Shown in pieces: positions 48,738-61,535 of a stretch of DNA of 64,000 nt (position 1 is the stretch's first letter; every line of letters begins with the position of its first letter). Source of the DNA: Ehretia macrophylla (lineage: Eukaryota; Streptophyta; Magnoliopsida; Boraginales; Ehretiaceae); NCBI GenBank assembly GCA_037974665.1, contig CM075768.1, positions 4,800,501 through 4,864,500 on the forward strand. Reading direction: 5' to 3'. The translations under genes were made by a program, and so were the position numbers. Under the pieces are notes generated by a model. The model worked only from the letters and a program-made list of their open reading frames with translations. It made no database searches and had not been told where the DNA came from.

Positions 48738-49329
48738 CGTCACCTCATCAATCTCCTCATCTCATCCCAAGTTGCAATAGGACGATCTCCATTCCACCTC
48801 CTATTGATGCACAACTGATCCCACCACACAATAGCATAATCAGTAAATTCGATTGCAGCAAGTTTACCTTTTTCAATTCGGAATAGTTGTGACAATCAAA
48901 AACCAACTCCATCTTCTTTTCCTACTCGAGATATGCTTCGGGATCACTCCTTCCTTGAAATGCAAGAATTTTCATCTTGATGCTTCCTAAATTGTTATCA
49001 ACACGGTCCTTAACTTCTCTATCCCGACCATGTCCCCCATGGCTGCCCACTGACATCCTATCAAACTCATTCTCTAAGCCTTCCTCTTCAAATTCATCTG
49101 CATCTTCAACTTTCCTTCGGTGCAACCTATTCCTCCTTGGTGCGTTTGGAGCAACTGGTGGCTACGCTTGTTATGTTCTCTCTTCTACCCTATCCAACCT
49201 CTCATGTATTTGTTCGAATTTCGCCCTCATCATCCGTCTCATGTCCCCCATTAATGATTGCAATTGTAAATTCGGAACAATGGGCTGTTAAACCTCGTCG
49301 CCTGTATTTTCCCCTTGATAATGAGACAT
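48738..49329 (-). pseudogene. CRM-like gag N-terminus
   Basis: ATG at 49329 opens MSHYQGENTGDE. A basic/acidic region follows, then IKMKILAFQGRSDPEAYLEW, the conserved start of chromovirus capsid. The frame decays before the CAAAT junction at 48733-48737, where the final RF of this piece joins VPSHYY of 38343 downward. Confidence 0.8.
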
Positions 49330-49629
49330 GATCGAAATCACATTCCCTCACGTGTTTCACTCAAATCAATTTGGCTATTACCCTCTAATACTTTTACACA
49401 CTCTGCATTTTTCCACTTGTGTTCATCTTTTAGTTCTTTCGAAACTAATCAAACAATATCAAGAAGGATCCAAGTAGCTAATCAAAACGAGAAACAAACC
49501 AAACGAATCAAATTTTGTCACATAATTTTTTTTTTTTTTGCAATCAAGCGTGGGGTTTTGGCAAAAGGGCCTCTAAGACATGGGGAACAAACTTAGAACA
49601 AAAAAATTTATAAGAAGGGTTTTCATACT

Positions 49630-52095
49630 GTTTTTTATTTGTTGTACTTTTATCTACTGTTGCATCCACTATTTGCACATTTTTACTATGCTTTACATGA
49701 TTACTATTCATCACATTTTTTAACTACTTAATTACTTCGAACTAGTATTTTTCTTAAATGACATTAATTATTTTAAGATTGAGAAAAATGTGCTTTTGAG
49801 CGATTTGTGTTAGAAGCCTTCGTTTGGAAAATATTTTTAGTGGTTCAATGAATAGTATTACGTAGTCTAAAATACTAATTGAGCTAGCTAACATTAAATT
49901 GCACCTTTAGGCTCGTTTTTAAGCTAATTAGACTCATTTTTATAGACTTAACACTCACCCAACTTAACACCACTCAAGTATATCTCACACACAACACAAC
50001 AACTCATAACATAACACAAAAAAATGCTGAAAAGTTACTGTGAAAACCCGACAACAGCTAAGAGAGGGAGAAAAAGATTTTTGCTCATCAAAACTCCATT
50101 TCAAGCCCTCCCAAGCCAGGTTCAAGCCCATCCACAAGTGTTCTAGCCTTCCCTTAGCTCCTACGCACGATTGGTGAGGGATTCTTGCATCTTTTGTGAA
50201 TTGAAAGTTTATGTCAAAATGTTGAATTTCTAGATTTGTTAATATTGGCTTTTGATATGCTCAAATCTTGCTATACATGATGCATACGTGTTGTAGAGAC
50301 CACTTTTATGCTACTGTTTCATAGTTTAAACGGTTGAATTCATTCGTTGATCGTATGGCCTGAATAGTGATGAAATTTCTAGGGTTTTGTGAAATCGAAC
50401 CTTATAGTTTAATTCAATAGTTCAAATAGATGCTCTAAGTGCTAATAAATGTAGTGTAAAGGCCTCGTAGGGTTTAATTGCTTGTAACTTAATAAAAGCA
50501 TGAAATAGGTGACATTTTGAAAGGGATTTCGGGATTATCGCAAATCCGGGTTAATTTGGCCTTCACATTTGGTATTCCTAGGCTATATAGGTTCTAAATA
50601 AGCTTTGCTAACTCTCGTTTGAGTCCCAGTTGAGGTACGTGTAGTACAAAGTCATAAGGGAGAAATTGGGGCTTTTGTGCTAAACGCGGGTAATTGGGTC
50701 ACTTCGAGGGTCCTAAGGGTGCCTAATGGGTTAATTAGAATCATGGGATAGGCCACTTACTAATCCAGGACAATAGCTTGAGTTTGGAAGGAAAATGGTT
50801 GTGTTATAAAGGGGCTAAAGGGGGAAATCGGTTGTCTCACACTTCCATGACCCTGTAACTGTCCCTTAGGTGCTTAAATGTGTTTTTAAGACTTTCTTGA
50901 GCTTTTTTTAAAGTTCTATGTGAATTATATTATTGTCCCTTTGTAATCCTTTAATTGTTTATTTGCTAATGCTTCTATTCTAATTGTTTTGAGGACAACC
51001 TACTTTGTTGTTCCTCCTATGTGTTATTGCTTTCATTATTGATATTTTATTGCCATTGATGAGTACATTGCATAGTGGTTGCGCAATCATAGTGTCAGGG
51101 GCGGATGTATTGAATATCAGCTAGGTGGCAACAGGCTTGCCAGTGGATATTCGATCTTCGTGCCCTAGTCCCCCACTCGTTTGGTCCGGAGATTGCTAGG
51201 GGGTGTTGGGTCATAGGTTTATCGGGGTATATCCAGAGTACACCCGCTGGAGTGATTGGGGATTTTGCCGGCACATTGATCGTGGTTCGTGGTTCGTGGT
51301 TCATGGTTCGTGATCGAAGATAAAGAGAATTCTGGAGTGTTGGGGTTAAGTGTATCGTATCCTTTGATATGTGTGGTTATTTGCCATTTTCATTTGTCCC
51401 TTACTGGCTTTACTGCTTATGTGCTTTAATTGTTGCATTGCAGGGTAGTCTTAATCCCTCACTGGGCAATTGTGGTTGCTCATACTTTGCTAACATGTTT
51501 CAGGAGACGCTGAGGTTGAACCCCAACTTGATTTGGTTGAGGGTAAAGAGCAGGAGGTCCAGACTGATCAGTTACCTTAGTTGCAGTGTCCTACTTGCTT
51601 GAGGTGGATTGTGGCGCTTGTTGTGCTGTTAAGATTTTGCTTGTTATTTATAATGTTATATTTTGGGAGCTTTTGAGCTCATGTGTATAATGCGTGGTTG
51701 TAAGTTAAATGTAATGTATGATAGGTAACCATGGCATGTAATAACTAATATTTTTACTTTTGGTCTGTTGCATGCTTGTGTGTGTGAAAGAAAGGAAGTA
51801 TGGTTTGCTATAACTTCTAAGTAGGTTAATTTGCTATCTTAGAATGGCATGATAAGTGGTTTTGCGAAGAAGTTTATATTGTGAATGCATGCTTGTATGT
51901 ATCTAACTGTTTGTATGGCTTAAGGCTTGGATGGCCTTAAAGCTAGGATTTGAGTTAGAAATGGAGTTCTTGTTGTTTTGTTACTTATTTGAAATCTTAC
52001 AGGTTTTCAGAATATCCACAGTACAAAGGAGACTCTATCCTTTTGTCGGGTCCAAACTTAACCTTTAGCGTGGGGTTGGGTCAGGGCGTGATACC
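49630..52095 (-). repeat. Second solo gypsy LTR in the CRM-like leader
   Basis: On the minus strand it begins GGTATCACGCCCTGACCC near 52095. It shares blocks with the 38346-48732 LTR, for example the GGTTGCGCAA...GGTGGCAACAGGCTTGCCAGTGG region near 51075-51150 and the GTGGTTCG repeats near 51285-51320. The low-coordinate edge is approximate and I found no target duplication. Confidence 0.5.
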
Positions 52096-52437
52096 CTCGC
52101 TATCTTTTTCCTTACTTTTCTTTCCTCTTCTTTCCTTTTCTTTTCTATTCGTTTCTTGATGTCGTAGAAACGATAACAAGAAGCAAGCAACAAAAGTTGG
52201 ATCTAGAAGCACTAGAAACCCTAATTCACGTTTCTAGAGTTTAGCTAGTTAGGGATTGGCCGAATTGAAAGCAAGACAAGAAACAAAATTAAGACACAAC
52301 AAAAAAATGAGGAAAACAAGAAAAGGAATTGAAAACAAGACTCAATCAAGAACGAAGAAAGGAATTTAAAACCTAAACCTAGATGCACAGATTTGACCAA
52401 GAAAACAAGAAAATGATAGGCAAACCTGATAACCCTA

Positions 52438-52526
52438 AGCTCTAATTACCAACTGATATGAACCACGTCAACATGCGATAAGACCCAACACCAAATATGG
52501 TAAAAACGAACCCAAGATCTTTCAAG
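52438..52526 (-). repeat. CRM-like primer-binding site and truncated 5' LTR
   Basis: The minus strand reads TTCATATCA, then GTTGGTAATTAGAGC, a diverged tRNA-iMet complement. The LTR remnant 52454-52526 matches the end of the 3' LTR at 33524 and stops abruptly. Confidence 0.65.
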
Positions 52527-53041
52527 AACGGTGGAAACCGCTGTGAAATCTCAGATTTCATCTATATGTGAAATTACGTGTTTTAACCTGTATATGTGTT
52601 ATCTGAGTTAAAATGCGCTAATTTTGTGATTTATACTCCTATTACATGCTATGTGAGCATTTATGAAAGTTTCATAAAAATTGGCATTGAAAATTTTATT
52701 GACGAGTTTTGTGAATAGTATTTTTGAAACACGTCCGCTAAAATTTTGAAACTGGTCTATTTAGTGTTTGAAAACCTAGTCCTCGGATATTAATAGACCC
52801 GTGTTTGATTAAAATGGATAGTTCACCTATTCTTGAACTACTAAATAAAGTATATATGATAGATATATATGTAAGTATGCAAAATAGTCTAAAATACAAT
52901 TAAAAGACTAGAAAATAGAATTAAAAGACTAAAATTGGCAACTTTGACTTGGCTTTAGTTATTTGACTTTGCATATATATACATAATACATACAATATAT
53001 TATATAACAAAGCTCAAAACACCTTAAACACACACATTGTC
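52527..53041. other. Probable remainder of the LTR begun at 32915
   Basis: AT-rich and without coding sequence. Its position beyond the truncated CRM-like LTR and its general composition fit the interrupted gypsy LTR, but no direct overlap proves this. Confidence 0.35.
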
Positions 53042-54295
53042 TGTTGGGGATATGCCCTAATGCTAAAGTTTGAGATGACCTTATTAGGGTTTAATGAGAA
53101 TATATTTACGTGTTTTATACACGATGATATCTGTAGGATATTCATATTCTCCGCTTCGATGTGAATATGTCGTTAATGTTTATCCGAGAAGAGAAATGTT
53201 CTAAAATGGTTTAGGATATTTTGCACTTTCTCTTCGATATGATAAACATTAAGAATCGATTCATAACCCTTCAGATTATTCAACCGGGGCTCGAATAAAT
53301 CGAGTACGGGTTATTATATGTTATTACATTTGATTAACATAGTGATGTTAATGATAAAGGATGGCGTGCGAAATGCCAAAACAACATGGTGATGTGGACT
53401 AATAAACATATGAGTGATCGTCTGTGTACAGATCATTGAATGTGACAATAAATAGGGAACTACATGATTTCAGGTTAATAGTTTACTATTTAGTTGAGAA
53501 TTGTGCAAATTAATCCTCAGACTTGAGAAATTACGGCTGCCGGTAATATCAGGGGCTAAATACTACGTCTGGACAATACCTATCTTCCATAAGGTGGGTT
53601 ACGGCCTTTCATGTTTTAGCTTTGTGGTATGAACCAATAGGTAATTGTCAAGATAGGATCTGTTAACCTCCGACGTGAGGCGATATCCTATGATATCTGA
53701 GATCGGTTGGTAAATGAGGAAGTCCTTGGCCAAGCCGAGTATGAAGTGATGGAAAGGAGTTTTTTCATGGTAGTCATCTTTCGTTTCACCGATTCAGATT
53801 TATACATAGTATCGGATGTGGGCTTAACCATTTCATGGTCCTTTCCCGATCGGGGCACTTGTAACAGAAGGATCGAACTGGACGCTAATTCTCAATGGTT
53901 AAATGGATTCATAAAAGACGTCGTCTTTATTATCATTTACATTCTCATGGTACGTTCGTTGTTAGTGCATCACTCATGAGCATGAGGGTATTTCAGTAAA
54001 TGACAGAGACATTTCCGAAATAAATAAGGAGGTTTATCAGGTCCCTCATCGGTACACAATTATGAATCTAGAAGGTCACACACTAATAAGTATCATGAAT
54101 AAGTTCACCGGGAGCTTGTATTATGTGGTTGGTGTCTTTAAGGTGTTAAGAGTCATCAATGTTGGTATTTGGACTAAAAGTGTAATTTTGAAAAGTTTTG
54201 AGGTCAAATTATAATTACCAAAACTTTTGAGGCTAAACTGTAATAATTGAAAAGTTGTTTCAATATATTTATTCTAATGGAGATTAGAATGGGCA

Positions 54296-54327
<32 letters not shown>

Positions 54328-54694
54328 GGTGTTTATATATGTATATGTGATGATGATATAATTTGTGAAATGCCACGTCATCATCTTAGTTGTCAAAAGG
54401 TGAATTGCAAATTAATGACTAGATAATTACATGTGGCATGTGCATGTAGAAATTAATAACTAGGATAGTCCATGTAGAGATCCTAGTCATTTGAATTTGA
54501 AATGAATGAATAGGATTCATTTTTGAATAAAGACAAAAGAATCTTGACCATTGTTTTTGTTGATAAAGCCTTTTTGACAAGTGTCAAGAGTGAGAATAAA
54601 GTTACCTTTGGATTGTAATAATTACAATCCTAGGATTTGCATAGCTTTAACTTTGTAAGAAAGCAATTGTGATTGGCTATCTAAATAAAGTAGG

Positions 54695-54742
<48 letters not shown>

Positions 54743-55286
54743 AGAAGACAACATTCTCTCTCCATCCGCTTGCATTTTCGGCCAAGGGAGGGAGGAGAGA
54801 AAAATTTGTCATCTTATCCTTCAATGCTAATGATTAAGATCAAAAGGCTTGCATGGCTTCTTGCAAAAAGGTAACAAAGATGATTGGTTGCCTATTTTGA
54901 TAGGTTGATACAATATACATTATTATTATTATTTCTCTCTCATGGACAAGGCCTCTCACCACACGACATACACACCAAATAATGAGCAAAAAACTTCATC
55001 TTGTTGCTTGTATGTTTCGGCCATAGCTAGAACATCAAGTGAGGAGTTTTTGTTTTGTTTGTTACACACATACACAGTTTTAATAGCTTGAAGATATTAC
55101 TAGCACATACCATCTTCAAGCATTGGTTGAGCTTTGGATACTTTGTGGACCAACTAGTGCCTTTAAATTAGAAGGATTCAAAATCTTGTCTACCATTTTC
55201 ATCTTCACCAAAGTGATCTACAACAAAGAAGTATACCTTATACCATCTATTCTTTATATATATTGTTGATATATATATATATATAT
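53042..55286 (+). repeat. Second Angela-like copia LTR, cut by the pararetrovirus
   Basis: It starts TGTTGGGGATATGCCC and aligns in blocks with 28611-30688, for example GATTAACATAG-GATGTTAATGATAAA near 53333 and TGTGGACCAACTAG near 55143. It carries several (TA)n tracts (about 54298-54321, 54695-54728, 55270-55285). The last one meets the viral sequence. Its natural end is not in the window. Confidence 0.65.
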
Positions 55287-57317
55287 TAGATAGAGGAAAT
55301 AGGGAATCAGTTTTATCCCGTTCCGCCTCTAGTATCTCTAGGATCAGTATTTCTGACCCTACTCTAGGTTTTGTTGACCTTCCTTCAACAAGTAGATTCC
55401 AGACTCAATCTGTTCCAATAGGAATTAAGATTGAAAAATAGACTACTCGTCCAGTCTATCCAGAATTTGAACCAATAGATACATCATCTGTTGACTTCAA
55501 CCCTTTAGCCTCAGACTTTGGTGTCAATGTATTATCTGAAGTCTTTGAAAGAGATGTTCAAGGTTTGAAAGAAGAATTTCTTTCAGATGAGAACAAACAT
55601 ATTAGAGAATGGTATTTTGAAAACCATAACAATGAACAGTTAGCAGATTTAAAAAGCCAGTGGCTTCAGTATTTGCAACTTGTTAGGTTAAACGTACCAT
55701 TTTTCATGTGGTTTAAGCACATAAATAAACCAATGAACATTAATGTTCTTACTGCAAGAACAAGAAAATGGAATTTACCTAATTCCACAATAGTTATTGA
55801 TGCGGAGCACCCTCCGTTTCAACATACACAGATTCCTACTAAAGAAGGAACTGTAGATCTCAAACCAGTCGTTCTTTCAGAACAACCAGAACTTAAAGAC
55901 ATAGCCCAACAAAATAATTGGACTAATCTTTCAGTTGTTACATTACAAAAACAGATTCAGAATATCGAAGATATTCTTGAAAAATAGAAAGATACAATCC
56001 CAGTTAAACCTGTTGAATCAAAACAGAAGTCAACTGAACAGACCACTGTTTCATTGACAAAACCATTTGATTCACTTAAGTTAACCAGTACAAAGGTTAA
56101 ACCAGAATCTAAGATCAAGGTTTTACATTTTATGATATCAAAATACATTCCAAATTTGGAATCTACAGAAGAGAAGAATACCAAACTTCTCCAGGAACTG
56201 ATTTCCAGATCTAAGAAATCAGAACCTTCATCCAGCCAATTGGCTCTTCAAACAATAAAACAGTCAAACAGTAATTCTGATTATGAGTCTTCATCTTCAC
56301 AGAATTCCGGGAGAGATAAAGCTATCCACATTAATAGAATTTATTTTCCAAACACAAGGAATTTCTATCCCAGACCTTTGCCTCCAGATCTTCACATTGA
56401 AGAAATTCATTCCCAGAGATCTTATTCTGGATCCCAAATCTATGAATGGAACATAGATGGAATGTCAGAATATCAGATTCTCAATGTTACCAAACAGATG
56501 ATCATTATCGGTAACATTTACAAACAATCTGTTTCTGAGAGAGCAGCAACCAGAAATATCATTCTTGGCTTCAATAGTTAGCTCAAAGGATGGTGGGATG
56601 ACCACCTCAATGATGCAACCAAAGAAGGCATTCTTAACATGGTGAAAACCAATGAGAATGGTGAACCTGTTCTTAATCAGCAAGGTCAGACAGAGTCATG
56701 TGCTCTATCAGCCTTAGTCTTCGATATCACCTACCATTTCATAGGTGATCCCACAGTTTATCAGGAACGAACATCTGAAATCCTTCAGAACCTCAGATGC
56801 TGTACACTCCAAGACTTTCGATGGTATAAGGATGTCTTTCTTAGTAAATTATACCAAAGATCTGACAACAACGCCAGTTATTGGAAAGAAATATTCTTTT
56901 GTGGTCTTCCAAAGTTGTTTGCTCAACAAGTGAGAGAATCCCTTTCACAAGATTATCCAGGTTTAGACTATGATCTTATGACATATGGTGACATCATTTC
57001 CCATATTAATAAGACTGCTTTGAAGATTTGCACTGATCTTCGTTTCAAAGCACAGTTAAAGAAACAGTCTAACAGAAAAGAATTAGGAAATTGGTGTGAA
57101 CAGTATGGTATGGAAAGAATTAAACCACCCCATACTCAGAAAACACATAAATCCAGAATTTCCTCCATAAAATACAAGAATCACTTCAAATCCATTGGAC
57201 AGAAGTACAAGCAGAAGTATGGCAACAAACCATACAACCATAAGAAGAAACATTACCAGAAGTTTCCACGAAGAAATTGGAAACCAAAACATAATAAAGA
57301 ATAGAAAGCCACAGGAT

Positions 57318-57358
57318 GCTTCAAATGTGGTAAAACAGGACACTTTGCAAGAGATTGC
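57318..57358 (+). other. Capsid zinc knuckle
   Basis: CFKCGKTGHFARDC, the CX2CX4HX4C motif of caulimovirid coat proteins, intact. It follows a lysine-rich stretch (57170-57300). Confidence 0.85.
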
Positions 57359-58069
57359 AAAATCAGATCACTAATTCAATCATTAGAATTAGATGAAGCT
57401 ACAAAGAGCAGAATTATCCAGTCCATTGATGATCTTGAATCATCATCCAGCTCTTCTTCAGAATACTCTGATGAAGAAAACATTAATCAGATTGGAACAG
57501 ACAACTACTATTCCAGTAGTTCCTCCAACTCCATTCAGGAATGTGCTTGTCCCAGCAAAGGAGCATGTTTCTACCAGAAAAGATTAAGTGTCCTTACAGA
57601 CTCTAATGGTCTTATGATCGATATGATCTGTAAGATTAATGATCCAGAAGAAAAACAAGCTTATCTTCTTAGGCTTAAAGACATTATGGATCAGAAAGAG
57701 GAAGAAAAATCTCAATCCATACCTATCCAGAATAACATCAAGAATACAAATTATTCTGATGTCCTCAGTTACTTCCAGAAGAGAAAAACCCAACCAGTGG
57801 GAATCTCTGATCTCCAGCATGAGATTAAACTGTTAAAAGCAGAAATTCAGCAACTCAGACAAGAGTATAGGGAAGAGATTTGTGATCTCAGATTAGATCA
57901 TGAACATCTCCAGCAAGATGTCCAACTCTTACAAATAGAATCCCTAGAACGTCAAGAACATCTTTCTCAGAATGATGAACTTGATAAACAGACTCAGATT
58001 GCTATTGGCAAACTGACAGAAGGAGCTAGTACCTCCAAACCCACAGAGGATTACCTCAATCTTCTGAAC

Positions 58070-58177
58070 AGAATCACATATCAGAAATGGTATGTCCAGT
58101 TAACCATCAAGGTTAATGATTTCAAATTTGAAACCATTGCCTTATTAGACTCAGGTGCAGATATGAACTGCATCTAG
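58070..58177 (+). other. Retropepsin active-site region
   Basis: ALLDSGADMNCI with the catalytic aspartate codon at 58148. A stop codon follows at 58175, within the domain. Confidence 0.8.
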
Positions 58178-58699
58178 GAAGGTCTCATTCCTTCTCGATA
58201 TTTCGAGAAAATCAGAGAGAAGCTTTCTATGGCTGACTCTACAAAACTTCATATTCAATACAAGTTACCTAATGCACATGTGTGTAACCAAGGTATTTGT
58301 TTTCCTACCAGCTTTGTGCTGATAAAACAGTTAAATTCCCAGGTCATTCTCGAGAATCCATTCATTCAACAGTTATTTCCTATGACTGTTACAGAACAAG
58401 GTATATCTACCAATGTGTTAGGTAAACCTATCCTTTTTGAGTTTTATTTCCCTTCACAACGAAGAGATATAAACTTAATCCAACAGAAATAAAACCAGAT
58501 CAGTTTTCTTAAACAAGATATTAAAAGCCTCAGAATTGATGAACAGATTGCTAAACAGCAAAAGTCCATCAATGAATTCCAGACCAAACTTGAAAAAGAA
58601 GTTTGTTCAGAACTTCCTACGGCCTTTTGGGTTCGTAAGAAACATTAAGTCTCTCTCCCGTATGAGAAGGACTTTTCAGAACAGAATATTCCTACCAGG

Positions 58700-59500
58700 G
58701 CTCGGCCCATACAGATGAACCAGGAATATCTCTCTCTTTGTAAAAAAGAGATCCAGAGTTTATTAGATAAAAAGTTGATCCGACCCAGCAAAAGCCCATG
58801 GTCGTGTGCAGCCTTTTATGTTAATAAACATGCAGAACAGGAACGAGGAATCCCTCGTCTTGTCATCAATTATAAGCCCTTAAACAAGGTCTTACAATGG
58901 ATCATATATCCATTACCCAACAAGAATGATCTCCTTAAGAGATTAAATCAGGCCCATGTCTTCAGTAAATTTGACATGAAATCAGGATTTTGACAAATCC
59001 AAGTCATTGAATCAGAAAGGTACAAGACTGCATTCACCATTCCATTTGGACAATATGAGTGGAATGTCATGCCTTTTGGGCTCAAGAATGCACCTTCAGA
59101 ATTCCAGAATATTATGAACCAGATTTTTAATCAGTTCACAGACTTTACAATTGTTTACATTGATGATGTTTTAGTCTTCAGTAATGACATTCATCAGCAT
59201 TGGAAACATTTGCATATTTTCTTCAAAGTCATCAAAGAAAACGGTCTTGTGGTTTCTGCACCCAAGATTAGACTTTTTCAGACAAAAATCAGATTTCTTG
59301 GAAACATGATTTCTTTCAGAAAAATCAAGCCTATACAAAGAACACTTGATTTTGCAGAAAAATTCCCAGACATTCTGCGTGAGGAAACACAGTTGCAAAG
59401 ATTCTTAGGATCTTTAAACTATGTTGCAGAGTTTTATCTTGGCATTCGCCATTTATGTAAACCTCTTTTTGAACATCTTAAAAAGAACCCTCCAGCATAG
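58700..59500 (+). other. Reverse transcriptase region
   Basis: It contains the FSKFDMKSGF block, MPFGLKNAPSEFQ and an intact YIDD active site (59156-59167). Stops at 58991 and 59498 break it. The spacing is that of caulimovirid and Ty3-like RTs. Confidence 0.85.
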
Positions 59501-59544
59501 ACTGATGTCCATACAAAAGCTATTCAGGAAATTAAGTGTCAGGT

Positions 59545-59989
59545 TAGAGTTTTACCAGTCTTGACTTTATGTCAACCAGACACCCCGAAGATAGTTCAGA
59601 CTGATGCTTCTGAATTAGGATTTGGCGGTATTCTGATCCAGATTTTAGAAGGAAAAGAACACATTGTTCGTTTCCATTCAAGAACATGGGATAAAACCCA
59701 ACAGAACTATTCAACAGTTAAGAAAGAAATTTTGTCCATTGTGAAATGCATGTCAAAATTTCAAGATGACTTGTTGAACCAGAAATTCTTAGTTCGTGTT
59801 GACTGCAAGTCAGCAAAAGATGTACTGACTAAGGATGTTAAAAATATTGCATCAAAACAGATATTTGTCAGATGGCAGGCTATCCTGTCAATTTTCGATT
59901 TTGATATTCAGTATATCAAGGGAGATGATAATTCCATCCCTGATTTTCTAACCAGAGAATTTTTAACAGGCCACGTGCCTATCACATAG
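59545..59989 (+). other. RNase H region
   Basis: It opens with a TDASELGFGGIL block (catalytic aspartate codon 59603-59605). A KEILSIVKCMSKF stretch follows, and the end is typical of the domain: IQYIKGDDNSIPDFLTREF. The frame is open from the stop at 59498 to 59989. Confidence 0.8.
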
Positions 59990-60226
59990 GATTCATCCGA
60001 GAATACCTTTTCATTTTGTTTTGTTTTACAGATTCACATAAGCGGACACCAAAAATCCAGTTAGTGGATTTAGATGGATTGTTTCAAGTCCACCGCAATT
60101 AAGTAGATTGAAACACAGATTCAGATCCAGAAGCAGAATTGATAATTGTTTCAATTCCGTAGTTCTTTCTTTATATATTGTTGCTAACCATTTGCAGGAA
60201 CCATTCAACTCCTGATTTTAGTAACA

Positions 60227-61535
60227 ATGGCACCCAAGAAAGATAAAGGCAAAGCGAAAGAATTTGAACTCAGTTCCTATGCTCAGAAAGCTAGTAAACT
60301 AGCAGCTACTCTAGCTCTGTCATCAACCCCAGTCAAGGTTGAAGACAAACAGATAACATATACACCATTATCTACCCAGTCACCCCTAGGTAGAAACCTC
60401 ACAGTTTTGGGGACATTGACCCCTCAAAAACAGTTAACCGGTGTTCATGCAGGTACTGCAGGTACATCGTCTTCACAGACAACAATCAGTAACAAGTTTC
60501 AGCCACTTGTTGCCAAATCAAAACCAGTAACCCCATACCTTAAACAGTTACTGTCACCTTCATACATTTACAAGAACGTCTTTGACCAGATTCTTGTAAC
60601 AGAACCATTCCATTTTAAACAGAATCCAAACATTAACCCCGATGAGTTTGCTAGGGCATTCCTTCACCCTCATTCAAACTACATCCCAGACAACACATAC
60701 AAAACACAGAGTTACGAGACAATTCTCATAGCAACAGAGTCCATAGAGTTTGTCCCAGATGACAAGGACAAACAACCAGGTCAGTATAGCCATGTCAAGG
60801 CTAAGCTACAGAATGTGCTCACCCTTGAACAATGGGCACAACCCCCACAGAAAACCAAACAGATCCCAGAAAATGTACCCCTCAGAGACTATAACTATTA
60901 TGATTATATTCAGGCATGGTTCAGAGTTTTCAACCGCCAGAATAATAAACATGATATGTCATGGTTTTTTCTTTTTAAGAAATCATTTCCCCTTGAGGTC
61001 CCGAATTGGTTCATCCAATGGTGGGCATCATTTGGCCCTATCACAGACATTTTACCAGAACCAGTCCTCAAAGGATTCCAGTACTTCACGGAACATTGGA
61101 AGACACCAGCCCAATTAGCCTACCTTCCTCCATTTTTCGTGTTTTTACAAGATCTTCTTTGTAACGTGGATTTTCAGATTAGAATTCGCGTTCAAACATG
61201 TTTCTTTCGGAAACCATCAAAACATTTTGGCTTTCGGAAGAGCTCATTCAGTCATGTGGTGGAAGAAGATGAACAACAGTTCTTGTTCAACTCCAAAAGT
61301 CCAAGCATGGCTAGTAACCAATCAAAAACATAAAAAAGAAATTCAACCAGAACAACAGGAGTTTCTCTCCTTCAAGAATTTCTTACAGACTCAGCTAGCA
61401 GCGGCCACCAGTTATTACGAAGTCAAGGCCATTATGCTTCATCTTGATGAACTTGACTCAGATCAAGTATCCATTTCCACAGACAGTGCCAACGACAATG
61501 AAGATGACTGTTACAGCATTTATACTCCTCTATGA
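60227..61535 (+). pseudogene. Caulimovirid ORF2 of unknown function
   Basis: ATG at 60227 starts a 368-codon frame beginning MAPKKDKGKAKEF. It includes the blocks YYDYIQAWFRVFNRQN, SWFFLFKKSFPLEVPNWFIQWW and FQYFTEHWKTPAQLAYL, which I associate with ORF2 of florendovirus-like elements. The frame stops at 61333. A different frame (61227-61535) carries what looks like the proper C-terminus (WWKKMN, LSFKNFLQTQLAAATSYYEVKAIM, acidic tail), so a frameshift probably lies a little before 61255. The function is unknown in the family. Confidence 0.65.

Larger units (their letters stand above)
33524..52526 (-). mobile_element. CRM-like Ty3/gypsy chromovirus, expanded by nested insertions
   Basis: The 3' LTR is at 33524-34384, then (minus strand, reading down) integrase, RNase H, RT, protease and gag lie at 34385-38343 and the gag N-terminus at 48738-49329. 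A leader and primer-binding site (52438-52453) abut a truncated 5' LTR (52454 to about 52526). The LTR starts TGATGAGGACATC and the integrase frame runs on into it, two traits I associate with the CRM clade. Some 13 kb of its span belongs to later insertions. Confidence 0.75.
55287..59989 (+). pseudogene. Endogenous caulimovirid ORF1 remnant (capsid to RNase H)
   Basis: One reading frame can be followed from the left junction to TAG at 59987-59989. Nine premature stops interrupt it (55439, 55985, 56579, 57302, 58175, 58490, 58646, 58991, 59498), and there is no frameshift. In order it encodes a movement-protein linker, coat protein, zinc knuckle, retropepsin, RT and RNase H, with no integrase. 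That order, with a separate ORF2 downstream, matches florendoviruses, a genus known mainly as endogenous copies. The capsid segment EWNIDGMSEYQI and the GWWDDHL block are typical of that group. It cannot yield a functional polyprotein. Confidence 0.82.

Noticed and set aside
51280..51325. GGTTCGTG short repeats as a CRISPR or satellite
   Set aside because: Only a few imperfect copies inside an LTR, also seen at 47690; no spacer structure.
28611..55286. The two Angela-like LTRs as the pair of one huge element
   Set aside because: No polypurine tract precedes 53042 and no Angela pol is found between them. Separate insertions are simpler.
57083..57343. 86-codon minus-strand frame opposite the viral capsid
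   Set aside because: Shadow of the lysine-rich capsid segment with no independent support.
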